Origin: an uncultured Saprospiraceae bacterium
GTDB taxonomy: Bacteria > Bacteroidota > Bacteroidia > Chitinophagales > Saprospiraceae
Reading direction: 5' to 3'
DNA length: 64,000 bases
NCBI GenBank assembly: GCA_937981555.1
Contig: CALJOK010000103.1
Coordinates: 35,354 to 99,353, forward strand
Part shown: positions 8,014 to 17,868 of the stretch, piece after piece
Layout of the letters: every line of letters starts with the position of its first letter
How positions within the stretch are numbered: position 1 is the stretch's first letter
Notes under the pieces: generated by a model
What the model was told of the DNA's origin: nothing
Databases searched by the model: none
What the model saw: the letters and a program-made list of their open reading frames with translations, nothing else
Translations under genes and position numbers: made by a program

Positions 8014-10449
8014 ATGAAAATATTATCCCCCGTCGTACGGGCAACTGTCCTATGTTGCACTTTATTTTTTTCTTTAAATTCCATAGCTCAAAAACAAATT
8101 TCTGGAGTTGTGGAAGATGGCAATGGAGCACTTTCCTATGTCAATGTCTTACTACTTCAACCATCAGATAGTTCGTTGGTCACAGGAAACTTGACTGATG
8201 AAAAAGGTATTTTTCTCTTAGATAAAATTGAAGCTGGAGAATATTTATTACAAGTTAATATGGTAGGTTATCAGAATCAATATTCAGATGTTTTTTCCAT
8301 TCAAGACAAATCTGGCGTTTTTGATTTTCCAAAAATTATTCTTCTAGAATCAACTTCAGAACTCAATGAAGTTCAAGTCGTTGCCAAACGTGCATTGATT
8401 GAACAGAAGATTGATCGCATGGTTGTGAATGTTTCTAATAGTGTTACCTCAGCTGGAAATACTGCGTTGGAAATTTTGAGGCGCTCTCCAGGAGTGGTGG
8501 TTAACCCTCAAACCAATTCTATTTCGATGAGTGGAAAAGATGGGGTAGTGGTGATGATCAATGGAAAAATTTCAAGAATTCCGATGGATGCTTTGATCCA
8601 AATGTTAGATGGAATGAGTTCAGATAATATTGATAAAATAGAATTGATTCATACTCCGCCTGCTAATTTTGATGCAGAGGGAAATGCAGGATTTATCAAT
8701 ATCGTTTTGAAAAAAAATCAAAATGAAGGATTCAACGGTGGCTACTCGCTGAATGCAGGTTATGGGAAAAGAGAAAAAATGGGAGCGAGTTTAAATCTTA
8801 ATTATCGGAAAAACAAAGTGAATTTGTTTGGAGATTACTCTTGGAATTTTAATAACAATCCTCAATTATTTACGAACTATAGGAGTTTTATGTTTGAAGG
8901 AAATACGATTGAAAATATCGGAAGTGGCGATAGAGATCCAACCAAAACTCATGTACACAACGCGCAAATTGGTTTAGATATTCAGTTGAGTGAAAAAACA
9001 GTTTTGGGTGTTCTAACTTCTTGGATGAACCGAAATTGGGATATGGATGCCTTGAATGAAATTGAGATAAAAGAAAATGGAATATTGATTAACAGATTAA
9101 ATATTCCTAATGAAGAGCAAAATCATTCATATAGAATTCTTGGAAATATAAACCTCCAACATCAAATAGACAAAACCCAAAAAGTTAATTTAGATTTTGA
9201 CTATGCTTATTTTTACAACGATAACCCTTCTTATTATCGCAATCAAGAGTTTGATGGAAATGATAATTTATTGGAGGAAACTGAACTTCGTGTCTCAAAA
9301 TTAACTCCAATGAATATCATAGTTGGAAAGTTTGATTACTCTAAATCATTTGATGAGAATGTTGATTTAGATATGGGAATCAAGGGAACATTTACAACTT
9401 TTGATAATGATGTTTTGGTAGAAGATAAAATAGGAACGGAATGGGTGCGAGCTCCATTCTTTTCATCACAAGCTAATATGAGAGAAAATATCGTTGCTGC
9501 TTACACTAGTCTTTCTTGGAAAATATCAGAGAAAGTAAATTTAAAATCTGGTCTTCGATATGAATATACGGATGTAAACCTGAGTAGTGATGAGCAACCA
9601 GATTTGGTCGATCGAAAGTATGGACGGCTATTTCCAAGTCTTTTTATTTCTAATAAAATAAACGAAACTAATACTCTTCAATTCTCCTATAGTCGTCGAA
9701 TTAATCGCCCTAGTTTCCGACAATTAGCTCCTTGGTTTTATTTTCAAGATCCTAATACGGTAAATACAGGAAATCCTCTTTTGCAACCATCTATCACAGA
9801 TGCATTGCGTGCTACCTATATTTGGAAAAGATTGACATTGAGTACGGAGTATGCATTTACAGATGAAGCTATCGGCCGTTTTCAACCGGAGGTAGATCAA
9901 GCTACGAATACACAAATAAATGGAGCAAAGAATTTCATTAATGCTCAAAATGCTTCAGCTACTATTTCTATTCCTTTGACGATAAAAGATTGGTGGAGTC
10001 TGCGAACAAATTGGACCGCTCAATGGAATGAAGTTATTGATAAAATTGATGATCAAGAAGTTAGTTTCCAGCAAAAAAGTTGGTACGTAAATGGTTCGTC
10101 AACTTTCACTTTTCCAAAACAATTTTCTCTTGAAATATCGGGCACTTATTTTTCACCGCAATTAATGGGATCTGTAATTTGGGAATCTTTCAATACGGTA
10201 AATATTGGCGTCCAAAAAGAATTTCCTAATGGTTCTCGGATTGGAATTTCTGCTAATGATATTTTTCTTGGTGGAAATTGGAGAGGTCGATTAGAAGATC
10301 AAAATGTTGATTTTATTTATGAAGGATATTATGGCTTTTCGGAAAGAGTATTTCGATTGACTTATTCTCATCGATTTGGAAATAGTAAAGTTAAAGGGGC
10401 TAGAAAACGAGTAACCGGTTCTGCGGAAGAAATTCGTCGTACGAATTAA
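8014..10449 (+). CDS. Outer-membrane beta-barrel receptor (CarboxypepD_reg-like plus barrel)
   Basis: An 811-residue exported protein. The signal peptide covers about residues 1-25 (cleavage near SIAQ). A carboxypeptidase-regulatory-like beta-sandwich follows (about 28-115, KQISGVVEDGNGALSYVNV), then a TonB-plug-like region (about 120-215, with RRSPGVVVNPQTNSISMSGK and IELIHTPPANFDAEGNAGFINIVLKK), and a barrel to the C-terminus ending in aromatic-rich strands. The order matches the Bacteroidota outer membrane beta-barrel family (OMP_b-brl_3), relatives of TonB-dependent receptors. No SusD partner is next to it and the substrate cannot be named. It stands alone, with its own -7 box and a strong terminator. 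Confidence 0.9.
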   Translation: MKILSPVVRATVLCCTLFFSLNSIAQKQISGVVEDGNGALSYVNVLLLQPSDSSLVTGNLTDEKGIFLLDKIEAGEYLLQVNMVGYQNQYSDVFSIQDKSGVFDFPKIILLESTSELNEVQVVAKRALIEQKIDRMVVNVSNSVTSAGNTALEILRRSPGVVVNPQTNSISMSGKDGVVVMINGKISRIPMDALIQMLDGMSSDNIDKIELIHTPPANFDAEGNAGFINIVLKKNQNEGFNGGYSLNAGYGKREKMGASLNLNYRKNKVNLFGDYSWNFNNNPQLFTNYRSFMFEGNTIENIGSGDRDPTKTHVHNAQIGLDIQLSEKTVLGVLTSWMNRNWDMDALNEIEIKENGILINRLNIPNEEQNHSYRILGNINLQHQIDKTQKVNLDFDYAYFYNDNPSYYRNQEFDGNDNLLEETELRVSKLTPMNIIVGKFDYSKSFDENVDLDMGIKGTFTTFDNDVLVEDKIGTEWVRAPFFSSQANMRENIVAAYTSLSWKISEKVNLKSGLRYEYTDVNLSSDEQPDLVDRKYGRLFPSLFISNKINETNTLQFSYSRRINRPSFRQLAPWFYFQDPNTVNTGNPLLQPSITDALRATYIWKRLTLSTEYAFTDEAIGRFQPEVDQATNTQINGAKNFINAQNASATISIPLTIKDWWSLRTNWTAQWNEVIDKIDDQEVSFQQKSWYVNGSSTFTFPKQFSLEISGTYFSPQLMGSVIWESFNTVNIGVQKEFPNGSRIGISANDIFLGGNWRGRLEDQNVDFIYEGYYGFSERVFRLTYSHRFGNSKVKGARKRVTGSAEEIRRTN

Positions 10450-10466
10450 TTAGAATCAGATAAGTT

Positions 10467-10506
10467 AAAAAAGAGGTTTCATAAATTTTATGAAACCTCT
10501 TTTTTC
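10467..10506 (+). terminator. Strong terminator after the receptor gene
   Basis: AAAAAAGAGGTTTCATA and its reverse complement flank a short loop and end in TTTTTT. The A-rich upstream arm also lets it work on the minus strand. Confidence 0.85.
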
Positions 10507-10576
10507 TTGTGACTGTATCGTTCTAAAATGGATTGACTTAAAATTAATACAGGCCATGTTTTCAATTATGTAATAA

Positions 10577-13500
10577 TTAATCATTCCGCCCTTCCAAAGC
10601 CTCCCGTATCCCATCAATCCCATCGGTGAAAGCCGTCATCTGAGCCAGTATTTGTGCCATTGGATTATTACCATCCATATTTCGGAATAATTTATTTTTG
10701 TTAAAAATCTTTTTTATATCATCCCAACGTGATTGTTCTGCAGGATTAATTTCACCAATAAGTTCTTTCAACTTTAAGAAATTGGCTTCCGCATCGTTAG
10801 TCAGGGTTTGAGACTCATTTTCATAATGAGTAAAAATCAAAGTCTTTAATTCTTGATCGTTCATAATGGCGACTGCTTTTTCCGAAAGCTTATTCATGTC
10901 CCGATAAGAACCTTGCAATTTAAAAGATGGCTCTGTTCGATAATCATCCGAAATGGCAGCAGAATGAATGTAGGCTTTGTTGACCTTTAAAACGACATCT
11001 CGAATCACGAGCATTTTTTTCATGATGGCCACATACTCTCTTATTTCTTCGGGAGTATGATTTGATGTAAATTCTATGTTGTCTTGGTTTCCTGTTTCTG
11101 CAATTTTTAAAATCGTGTGTACATCCTTAAAACTTTTGTTGCCTAGTTTTTGCAAAACGGGATTAGAAGTAATCGCATTTTCGATATAGCTTAATTTAAA
11201 AACTGTCTCTGAGTCACCAATAATATCTCCCAAATTATAGATGTCCGCTCTGTTGGCTAGCATGTCAGGTACCTGAAATTTCTCTCCGCTTTCTGTATAC
11301 GGATTTCCAGCCATGATAACACAAAAACGCTTGCCTCTTAAATCATAGGCTTTGCTTTTATTTTCATAAACACCTTCTATCTTTCGTTGGCCATCACAAA
11401 GAGAAATAAATTTTTGTAAAAATTCGGGATTACAATGTTGAATATCATCTAGATAAAGCATGACATTATTTCCCATCTCCAAGGCAAGATTGAGTTTTTC
11501 CAATTCTTGTCTGGCTGCTAAATTTGTTGCTTCCATAGGGTCAAGCGATCGGATATCATGCCCTAGAGCTGGCCCATTTATTTTCATAAAAATTAAACCC
11601 AGACGATCCGCGATGTATTCCATCAAGGTCGTTTTTCCATAACCAGGAGGAGAAACAAGGAGTAACATACCCATTCTATCTGTTCGAGTATTCTCGCCAA
11701 CTGTTCCAATTTGCTTGGCTAAATTATCGCCAAATAAAGGGAGGTAGACTTTATCAATTAATTGATTTCTTACAAAGGAACTTAAGACCCGTGGCTTAAA
11801 ATCTTCTAAATTCATTTTATGCTTAAAGTCTACGGCAACTTGTTTTTTAAGCTCTTGGAATTTTTTAAAACGGGGCACCACAAATGTGGTGTATTGCTCC
11901 ATTTTATCCATGAAAATATTATAATCAAGTTGGTAGACTCCTTGCTCCAACAATGGATGATCACCATGAAGTTGATCAATAGTAAAAGTCGTAGGTACTT
12001 TTAACACGCGATCTTTTTTGTAATCATCCAAAAATAGGAGAGTAGCGGTTTCAGTTAAAGTCCCGAGAGAGTGGTCTGTTGTTTGCTCCAAATAAGCCTG
12101 TACCCATTTTTGAATCAGTAGGAATTGTTCAGACTTCTGCGCTTCTAATTCTTGAACGGAATCTCGATATTTATTTTCTGATTTATTAGTTTTTAAAAAC
12201 TGTAAAAATGATTCTCGTAAATTCGCAGCTTCCTGACTTACAATAAAACGATCACCTCTGGATAGTTCTCTAAATAAATATTGAGCCACCTTACTAGCGT
12301 CTTCTTTTCCAAACAAGTTGGTCTCTTCTTGAAATAATTCTATAACTGTTTTTAATTCCTTGATTAAATATTCAAAACCTTGCGTTTCTGGAAAAACTTT
12401 AATAATGGTTCCGGCGCTACTTAATTGCTGTTGAAACAATCCTTGTTGTTTTTTATCCAAAAAATGTTTCCAAAAAATATTTGCGCAAGCTCTAACATTA
12501 GAAGAAAAATATAATAAATCAATATTTTTTGACAAGTCTATTAAGGCCCTTAACAATCTATTTGCATCTTCATCATGAATACCCGTGGTATAGCCTTCTT
12601 GATATCGAGTGGCGGTATTTTCTTTGATGAGATCTATGAGCTGACCATTCGCATTGTTTAGTTTTTCTTTGTCAATGGACTGAAAAAGTTCATAGGCTAA
12701 ATATTCTGACCGATACACCTCCGCTGTTTCAGAAATAAGAGATTGTGCCCAGACAGGTTTCGTTTCCTCTAAAGCTGGGTCTTTAATGACTGAGAAAAAA
12801 TCGGTTCCAGTAAGGTGAAAAAGCAACGCTCCTTTTTCTTGTACAATGGTTAAGTCTAGCGGCTGAATATTGACAGAGAATTTGTGCTTACCCAGTTGAA
12901 TAATATTTTCGCCATCGACAAACAAATCCTCGCGATCTCTTAACTGCCGAATGGTTTCTTCTTTTAGTGTTTTTAATTTTGTTTGGACGGTGTTCGCCTT
13001 ATTGCTGTCATCCAATTCATTCAATTGACGGATGAGGTCCCTCACTTTATCAATCATTAAATCGCCAGCAAAAAAACCATTAATCTCGTCCAGCGTCTTT
13101 ATATTTTTAACACGAGTTTGGATACCGTTTAGTATTCGATCCGCTGCTTTTTCTAAGGCAAGGGTTCTATTGTTCCTCGCTTCTTTTAGGCTATTTTTTC
13201 GGTTTTCAAAAGCTGTATATACTTCTTCCCGCTTATCCGTTATTTTAACAATAAAATCATCAAACTCTACAAACTTACTTTCCAACTCTTCTAATTGGAC
13301 CATGAGTTTGGTTAGGTACTCATCACTTTTTTGAGGAGTATCTGCCAAGTCAAGATAGCTAATGATTCCTTGGTCGAGGAGTTTCATTTGTGCATTAAAT
13401 GACGCGATGGCTTCCTGACCACCTAGATTTTTTTGTTTCCTTTTTATAGCTGCTTTCACTTGATTGAGACCAGCAAACATAGAAGAAACAGCCTCAATGA

Positions 13501-15439
13501 TTTTGCTACTATGTGTGGCATCATCGATATTTAGATTGTTGACAATCTCAATCAACAATTCTAGCTCCTGTCCTATTTTTTCAACATTCGCTTCCTTGAC
13601 CTTTGCTTCTGCTGCGGTCTTAATCGTTTCTAAATCTTTTTGTTCTAATGCTATTTTTTCCAGATAAGGTTCTAATGCATTGTCTTCTAACAAAAATTGG
13701 ACACAGTCATTGGACAACTCTGTATTGATAACAGCGCATTCGGTTTCTAATTTTTCAAGGACAGGTAAATCAGTATATCGAAGTTCTTTAAGTGAAATAA
13801 TTTGTCCTCGAAATACTCGAAGCTCTGCCAAGGTTTCTACAAATAAATCAACCTTGTCAAAAGTTTGAGAACGACTCCGTTTAAACAATTCTTTTGCTTT
13901 GTTCTCAGCTTTTAAAATTTCAGCTCTAGTGTTTTTCTCAATTCGATTTTTCTTTTCAAACTCATCTATAGCGGTGGAAGCTGTTTCGCCAATCTGCTGA
14001 ATGACTTCCTGCATGTTGAACGTTTCTGGCTTGCCAATCCAATAGTAAGCATCCGTCAGATCCGTACTTTTCTTCAACAAATCATTGTACAAGCCGAAGT
14101 AAGAATCTTGCTTATTACTGAGCGTCAAAATCTCTTGACACTCTGCCATTGCCTTGACAATATCTTTATTGCCAACTTTGAATAAGTAAGAATCAGTATG
14201 ATCTGAAGGTACAGAAACCGTACTTACAAATGGTGTTTGCCAAATTTGCATTACATGATGCTTAGTGGCTTCATCCTCTGCTCGGAAATAACACAATTCG
14301 CCGTTTGGGAAAAGTGTATAACCATTACAAATAATAGGCGTAATTATTTTTTGCTCGATAAGGTTGTAATGCAAAAGGACATAAACTCCAGTTTTATTAT
14401 TATAAAAAACATAGAGAAAGTCTTCTCCGTTGGGAGAAATAATTCGTTTTTTAAACTGTTTGTTTCTCATGTCAGGATCGAACAGCTTAAATTCTCCTGT
14501 CTGCAAATAATAACCGTTGGCGAAGATCAATCCATGTTGGTCCGGCAACAAAACTCCAGAGTCTTCCAAGGAATCAATCCGCTGAATCTCCTGCACTTTT
14601 TCATTAAAAACAAAATAACGGAAGTCTTCCTGATAAGGCTTTATTTTTAATACAATCAGATTACCTAAGTCTGCAAAAAGGTATTCAGCATCATCGAGCG
14701 TCTGTTCTTTGTACTCCACTTCTTCTCTGTAAATCCCTAAGCCATCATCCGTATTGTCTTCCACTTTAATGGTAAGATCCCCGCCAACAGTTTCGACAAA
14801 AACTCGATCCAGAATAGAAACATGGGGGTGCTTTCCTTTTCGATGAAAATCACGATGCGCACGTTGCCATTGAAATTCATGTTGATTTGGAAACCGAACT
14901 TCTTGGTCAGAACGAGCATCAATGTACTCCAACCTATCGTCTCTAATTAGCCATTTAAAAACTTTGAAATCAGTCCCTTCCTTACTGACATGAAAAACCA
15001 TATACAAGTAAGAATTTAAAACGACAAACCGAGCAAAGTAAGCTTGCTTATAATACCGATACAGATTTTGAAAATCCGTTTGGAATTTTTCGTTGTTCAG
15101 TAAAGACGGATCACTTTCTTGAAAACGATTGTCCTCAAAATGATACAGACTAAAAACATCGCTGAGTTTAATGCCCGACCTTAAGCCGACATGAACATTA
15201 TATCCAAACAAACATTGATTGCCAATCGAGAAGACATCTCTGGCTGTACAATGAATGTCGGTATTGATACGATCATTGGCGATCAATTGAGTTTCTATGG
15301 CACCGAAAACTTCCTTACGAGCATTATTGAGGAGTTGGAGTCGCTTGTTCAATTCCTTCGCCTGTTCTTGTAAACGCTGTTGGATGATTTCGTAGGTACC
15401 TCCCTCTAAGCCTATATTTTTTTCTTTGATATTTGTCAT
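10577..15439 (-). CDS. Giant AAA ATPase of the flotillin-associated family (often annotated DNA repair ATPase)
   Basis: A 1620-residue protein. The first roughly 450 residues resemble a DUF3686-type region with beta-rich, propeller-like strands. A long helical, coiled-coil-prone middle follows (about 490-830 and on). The AAA module lies near the C-terminus: Walker A SPPGYGKTTLMEY at about residue 1260 and Walker B VMLYLDDIQHC at about 1330, followed by an FCVIMAGNPY sensor-like strand. No signal peptide or transmembrane segment is seen, so it should be cytoplasmic. It is the last gene of a leftward set with a flotillin and a YqiJ-like membrane protein. The family recurs beside flotillins in other bacteria; the automatic DNA-repair label has little support I know of. 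A role in remodelling membrane microdomain proteins is inference. Confidence 0.85.
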   Translation of the reverse strand: MTNIKEKNIGLEGGTYEIIQQRLQEQAKELNKRLQLLNNARKEVFGAIETQLIANDRINTDIHCTARDVFSIGNQCLFGYNVHVGLRSGIKLSDVFSLYHFEDNRFQESDPSLLNNEKFQTDFQNLYRYYKQAYFARFVVLNSYLYMVFHVSKEGTDFKVFKWLIRDDRLEYIDARSDQEVRFPNQHEFQWQRAHRDFHRKGKHPHVSILDRVFVETVGGDLTIKVEDNTDDGLGIYREEVEYKEQTLDDAEYLFADLGNLIVLKIKPYQEDFRYFVFNEKVQEIQRIDSLEDSGVLLPDQHGLIFANGYYLQTGEFKLFDPDMRNKQFKKRIISPNGEDFLYVFYNNKTGVYVLLHYNLIEQKIITPIICNGYTLFPNGELCYFRAEDEATKHHVMQIWQTPFVSTVSVPSDHTDSYLFKVGNKDIVKAMAECQEILTLSNKQDSYFGLYNDLLKKSTDLTDAYYWIGKPETFNMQEVIQQIGETASTAIDEFEKKNRIEKNTRAEILKAENKAKELFKRSRSQTFDKVDLFVETLAELRVFRGQIISLKELRYTDLPVLEKLETECAVINTELSNDCVQFLLEDNALEPYLEKIALEQKDLETIKTAAEAKVKEANVEKIGQELELLIEIVNNLNIDDATHSSKIIEAVSSMFAGLNQVKAAIKRKQKNLGGQEAIASFNAQMKLLDQGIISYLDLADTPQKSDEYLTKLMVQLEELESKFVEFDDFIVKITDKREEVYTAFENRKNSLKEARNNRTLALEKAADRILNGIQTRVKNIKTLDEINGFFAGDLMIDKVRDLIRQLNELDDSNKANTVQTKLKTLKEETIRQLRDREDLFVDGENIIQLGKHKFSVNIQPLDLTIVQEKGALLFHLTGTDFFSVIKDPALEETKPVWAQSLISETAEVYRSEYLAYELFQSIDKEKLNNANGQLIDLIKENTATRYQEGYTTGIHDEDANRLLRALIDLSKNIDLLYFSSNVRACANIFWKHFLDKKQQGLFQQQLSSAGTIIKVFPETQGFEYLIKELKTVIELFQEETNLFGKEDASKVAQYLFRELSRGDRFIVSQEAANLRESFLQFLKTNKSENKYRDSVQELEAQKSEQFLLIQKWVQAYLEQTTDHSLGTLTETATLLFLDDYKKDRVLKVPTTFTIDQLHGDHPLLEQGVYQLDYNIFMDKMEQYTTFVVPRFKKFQELKKQVAVDFKHKMNLEDFKPRVLSSFVRNQLIDKVYLPLFGDNLAKQIGTVGENTRTDRMGMLLLVSPPGYGKTTLMEYIADRLGLIFMKINGPALGHDIRSLDPMEATNLAARQELEKLNLALEMGNNVMLYLDDIQHCNPEFLQKFISLCDGQRKIEGVYENKSKAYDLRGKRFCVIMAGNPYTESGEKFQVPDMLANRADIYNLGDIIGDSETVFKLSYIENAITSNPVLQKLGNKSFKDVHTILKIAETGNQDNIEFTSNHTPEEIREYVAIMKKMLVIRDVVLKVNKAYIHSAAISDDYRTEPSFKLQGSYRDMNKLSEKAVAIMNDQELKTLIFTHYENESQTLTNDAEANFLKLKELIGEINPAEQSRWDDIKKIFNKNKLFRNMDGNNPMAQILAQMTAFTDGIDGIREALEGRND

Positions 15440-15490
15440 TTACTAAAAAGGATTGTGATGTTGAATGTAATGGATTCCTTTTTCTAATTA

Positions 15491-15608
15491 GCACCGATTA
15501 ATACTTTTTCACCTTAGTGATAAGTAGATTGTATTTTGTTGAACGTTAGACGTTTTACGGTCCGGCCATACAACTTTATTTAGAATAAACTCTAGTATTA
15601 ATCGGTGC
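15491..15608. repeat. 118-bp element with 15-bp perfect terminal inverted repeats
   Basis: GCACCGATTAATACT at 15491-15505 is repeated as its exact reverse complement at 15594-15608. The interior 88 bp has no coding frame of note. It sits in the 181-nt gap between the flotillin and ATPase genes, just after the flotillin stop in reading direction. It could be a miniature mobile element, an intercistronic hairpin or an attenuator. Confidence 0.6.
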
Positions 15609-15620
15609 AGCCTTCAGTTT

Positions 15621-17729
15621 TTACAAAACATCTTCGGCTGGTTTTTGACCAATGCCGAGGTCTTTGATTGTCATCATTAATTGATTGATCAGACTTAAAT
15701 CTTTTTCCTCTGTTACTTGATCCTGTATTTTTAGGAGTAAAGTACTTATGGTTAGATTTTTTAAATCATCGTTAGTGATGCCTGTTTTTGCAATTAGAGC
15801 TTTTACCTTAGAAATTATTCCAACACCATTTACCTTATTGCCGCTGGACAATAATCTATTTTTCACATCTGTCAAATGTTTGCTATTATCTAACATTCGA
15901 TCCACCGATTTTCCTCTGTTGATAGAGTTCATGATATTATCTACAAAAGTCATATCACCGCCGACAATGTCAATATTAGCAGTTTTGAAAGCTTCGGCAA
16001 GAACCTTAGCTTGCGCTTCTGCAATATGCTGTTGGACATTAATCTCTGCCAAGTCGATGGCTTTTTCTTTTTCTAATCTGAGTTTGAATTCTTCGTGCTC
16101 TTTACCAACACCATCTAATTTTTGCATCGCAAGTGCTTTCTCTTCTACGCCTTTTGCTTCAGCAGTATATTTCTGAGTCATTACTTTTGCTTCAGCTGCG
16201 CCAAGTTCTGCCGCTACTTCTGCTTCAGCTAAACCTTGCATTTTATGAGCTGCTGCTTTGGCTTCGATGCCTTTTGCTTCAGCAATTGCTTTCTTCTCTA
16301 TAACGATTGCTTCGAGGCTTCCCTCTTGTTCTCTTGCTTTGGCTTTGGCTTCGATAACTTGTGCTTCGGATAATCCAATCGTTGCTTCCTCTGCAGCTTT
16401 TGCTTCTGCATGAATTTTTCTAGCTTCCGCTTCTTTTTCCGCAGCATTCATAGATGCTTCTGCTTCGATGACCAAAGTTTCTGCTTTGATCTCTGCCGAA
16501 AGTTTTTCTGCTTGAGCTAGTTTCTCTTGTTCTATAACAGTCGCTTGACCAATTTCTTCTGCTTTGATGATAGCGACATTTTTTGATCTTTCAGCAGTTG
16601 CTATGGCTTTAGTATCTTTGATTTTCTCTTCTTCTTCCACTACTTTTTTCTCAACAATGATACGGTCCTTGATTACATCTTGAATATTTTTCTTTTCTAA
16701 TTCAATGGCCCGTTGTTTCTCAATTTCGGCGAGTGCTACGATTTTCTCTTTTTCGGTTTGTTCTAGTAATCTTTCTTTTTCCACTCTTTCATTTTCTACC
16801 GCTTCTGTTTTTTCTTTGTTCTTTGCAGCGACAATTACTTGACGTAATTTGTTTTCTTCTGCAATGGCCAATTCTTCTTCCGTATGAATGCGAACCATTT
16901 CAGAACGTAGTCTTTCTTCTTCGTTAATTTTAGAAATCTCTGCCCCTTCTCTCGCTTTGATGTTGGCAATTTCTCTTTTTTGACGTTCTTCTTTTTCTGC
17001 TAATTGTCTTTCGTATTCAAGGATTGCTTCTTGAGCATCTACGTTTTGCTCCTTCAAAGTTTTTTCTTCTTCTCTGCGAATAAAATTAGCTTTTATCTTT
17101 TGAGTAGCGGTCAACTCAGTAATCTTTTTAATACCTTCTGAATCAAGGATATTGTGTTCGTTCAGAAATTCTAAACCTGTTTGTTCCAAATAATCAATGG
17201 CACAATCATCTACCACATAACCATTTAGATCAACGCCGATGACATCAATAATTTCCTGTTTAAATTTATCTCTGGAATCGTAAAGGTCTACGAAATCAAA
17301 ACGCTTCCCAACCGTTTTAAGGGCTTCCGAAAATTTGGCTTCAAATAAAAGTCGAAGCGTTTCTTTATCAGATGCTCGTGCTGTACCAATGGCACCTGCC
17401 ACCTTTTGGATACTCGCAGGGTCATCATTGATACGTACGAAGAAGACCACTTTGATGTCAGCTCGCATATTGTCTTTACAAATCAGGCCGTCTTTGTTCA
17501 ATCGACCAATTTCTATTGTTTTTACAGATAGATCCATTTGTTCCACCATGTGTAAAACGGGAATCACAAACATTCCTTTATTTAAGGCTACTTGTGTTCC
17601 TCCCTGTCCTGTTCGGATAAGTGCTTGCCCTTGAGGAATTTTTTTATACCAAGAGGTTACAGCGAAAGCTAAACCAACAAGGATGAGTAAAATGATGGCA
17701 AGGACAATTAAAAATACGTTAGATACCAT
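15621..17729 (-). CDS. Flotillin-like SPFH protein (YqiK type)
   Basis: A 702-residue protein. One N-terminal membrane helix covers about residues 5-27, then an SPFH/band 7 domain about 30-210 (IPQGQALIRTGQGGTQVALNKGMFVIPVLH). A long Ala/Glu/Lys-rich coiled coil about 215-570 is made of repeated AEAKA-type heptads, and the C-terminus is a flotillin-like tail. Flotillins form oligomeric cages on membrane microdomains. The combination of N-terminal anchor, SPFH and long coiled coil matches E. coli YqiK. It lies between a YqiJ-like gene (139-nt gap) and the giant ATPase (181-nt gap), all on the minus strand, probably one operon. Confidence 0.92.
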   Translation of the reverse strand: MVSNVFLIVLAIILLILVGLAFAVTSWYKKIPQGQALIRTGQGGTQVALNKGMFVIPVLHMVEQMDLSVKTIEIGRLNKDGLICKDNMRADIKVVFFVRINDDPASIQKVAGAIGTARASDKETLRLLFEAKFSEALKTVGKRFDFVDLYDSRDKFKQEIIDVIGVDLNGYVVDDCAIDYLEQTGLEFLNEHNILDSEGIKKITELTATQKIKANFIRREEEKTLKEQNVDAQEAILEYERQLAEKEERQKREIANIKAREGAEISKINEEERLRSEMVRIHTEEELAIAEENKLRQVIVAAKNKEKTEAVENERVEKERLLEQTEKEKIVALAEIEKQRAIELEKKNIQDVIKDRIIVEKKVVEEEEKIKDTKAIATAERSKNVAIIKAEEIGQATVIEQEKLAQAEKLSAEIKAETLVIEAEASMNAAEKEAEARKIHAEAKAAEEATIGLSEAQVIEAKAKAREQEGSLEAIVIEKKAIAEAKGIEAKAAAHKMQGLAEAEVAAELGAAEAKVMTQKYTAEAKGVEEKALAMQKLDGVGKEHEEFKLRLEKEKAIDLAEINVQQHIAEAQAKVLAEAFKTANIDIVGGDMTFVDNIMNSINRGKSVDRMLDNSKHLTDVKNRLLSSGNKVNGVGIISKVKALIAKTGITNDDLKNLTISTLLLKIQDQVTEEKDLSLINQLMMTIKDLGIGQKPAEDVL

Positions 17730-17868
17730 AGGTTTAAATTTTTATTGATTTTGATATTAGTTGATATAATGTTAAGTGATTCGTCTGAGGTACTCCGCTC
17801 TAAGCAGGGGTTGACAGCTTCACTTTGATAACTTTTAAAGGGTGAAAACAATCGTTTTCGACTAGAGA

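Noticed and set aside
11460..15373. Several 60-137-codon plus-strand frames opposite the giant ATPase gene
   Set aside because: They are antisense shadows of a long, domain-bearing gene.
10577..15439. SMC/RecN-type DNA repair protein
   Set aside because: Both Walker motifs lie together near the C-terminus in an AAA arrangement, not split between the two ends as in SMC-type ATPases, and the operon context is flotillin-related.
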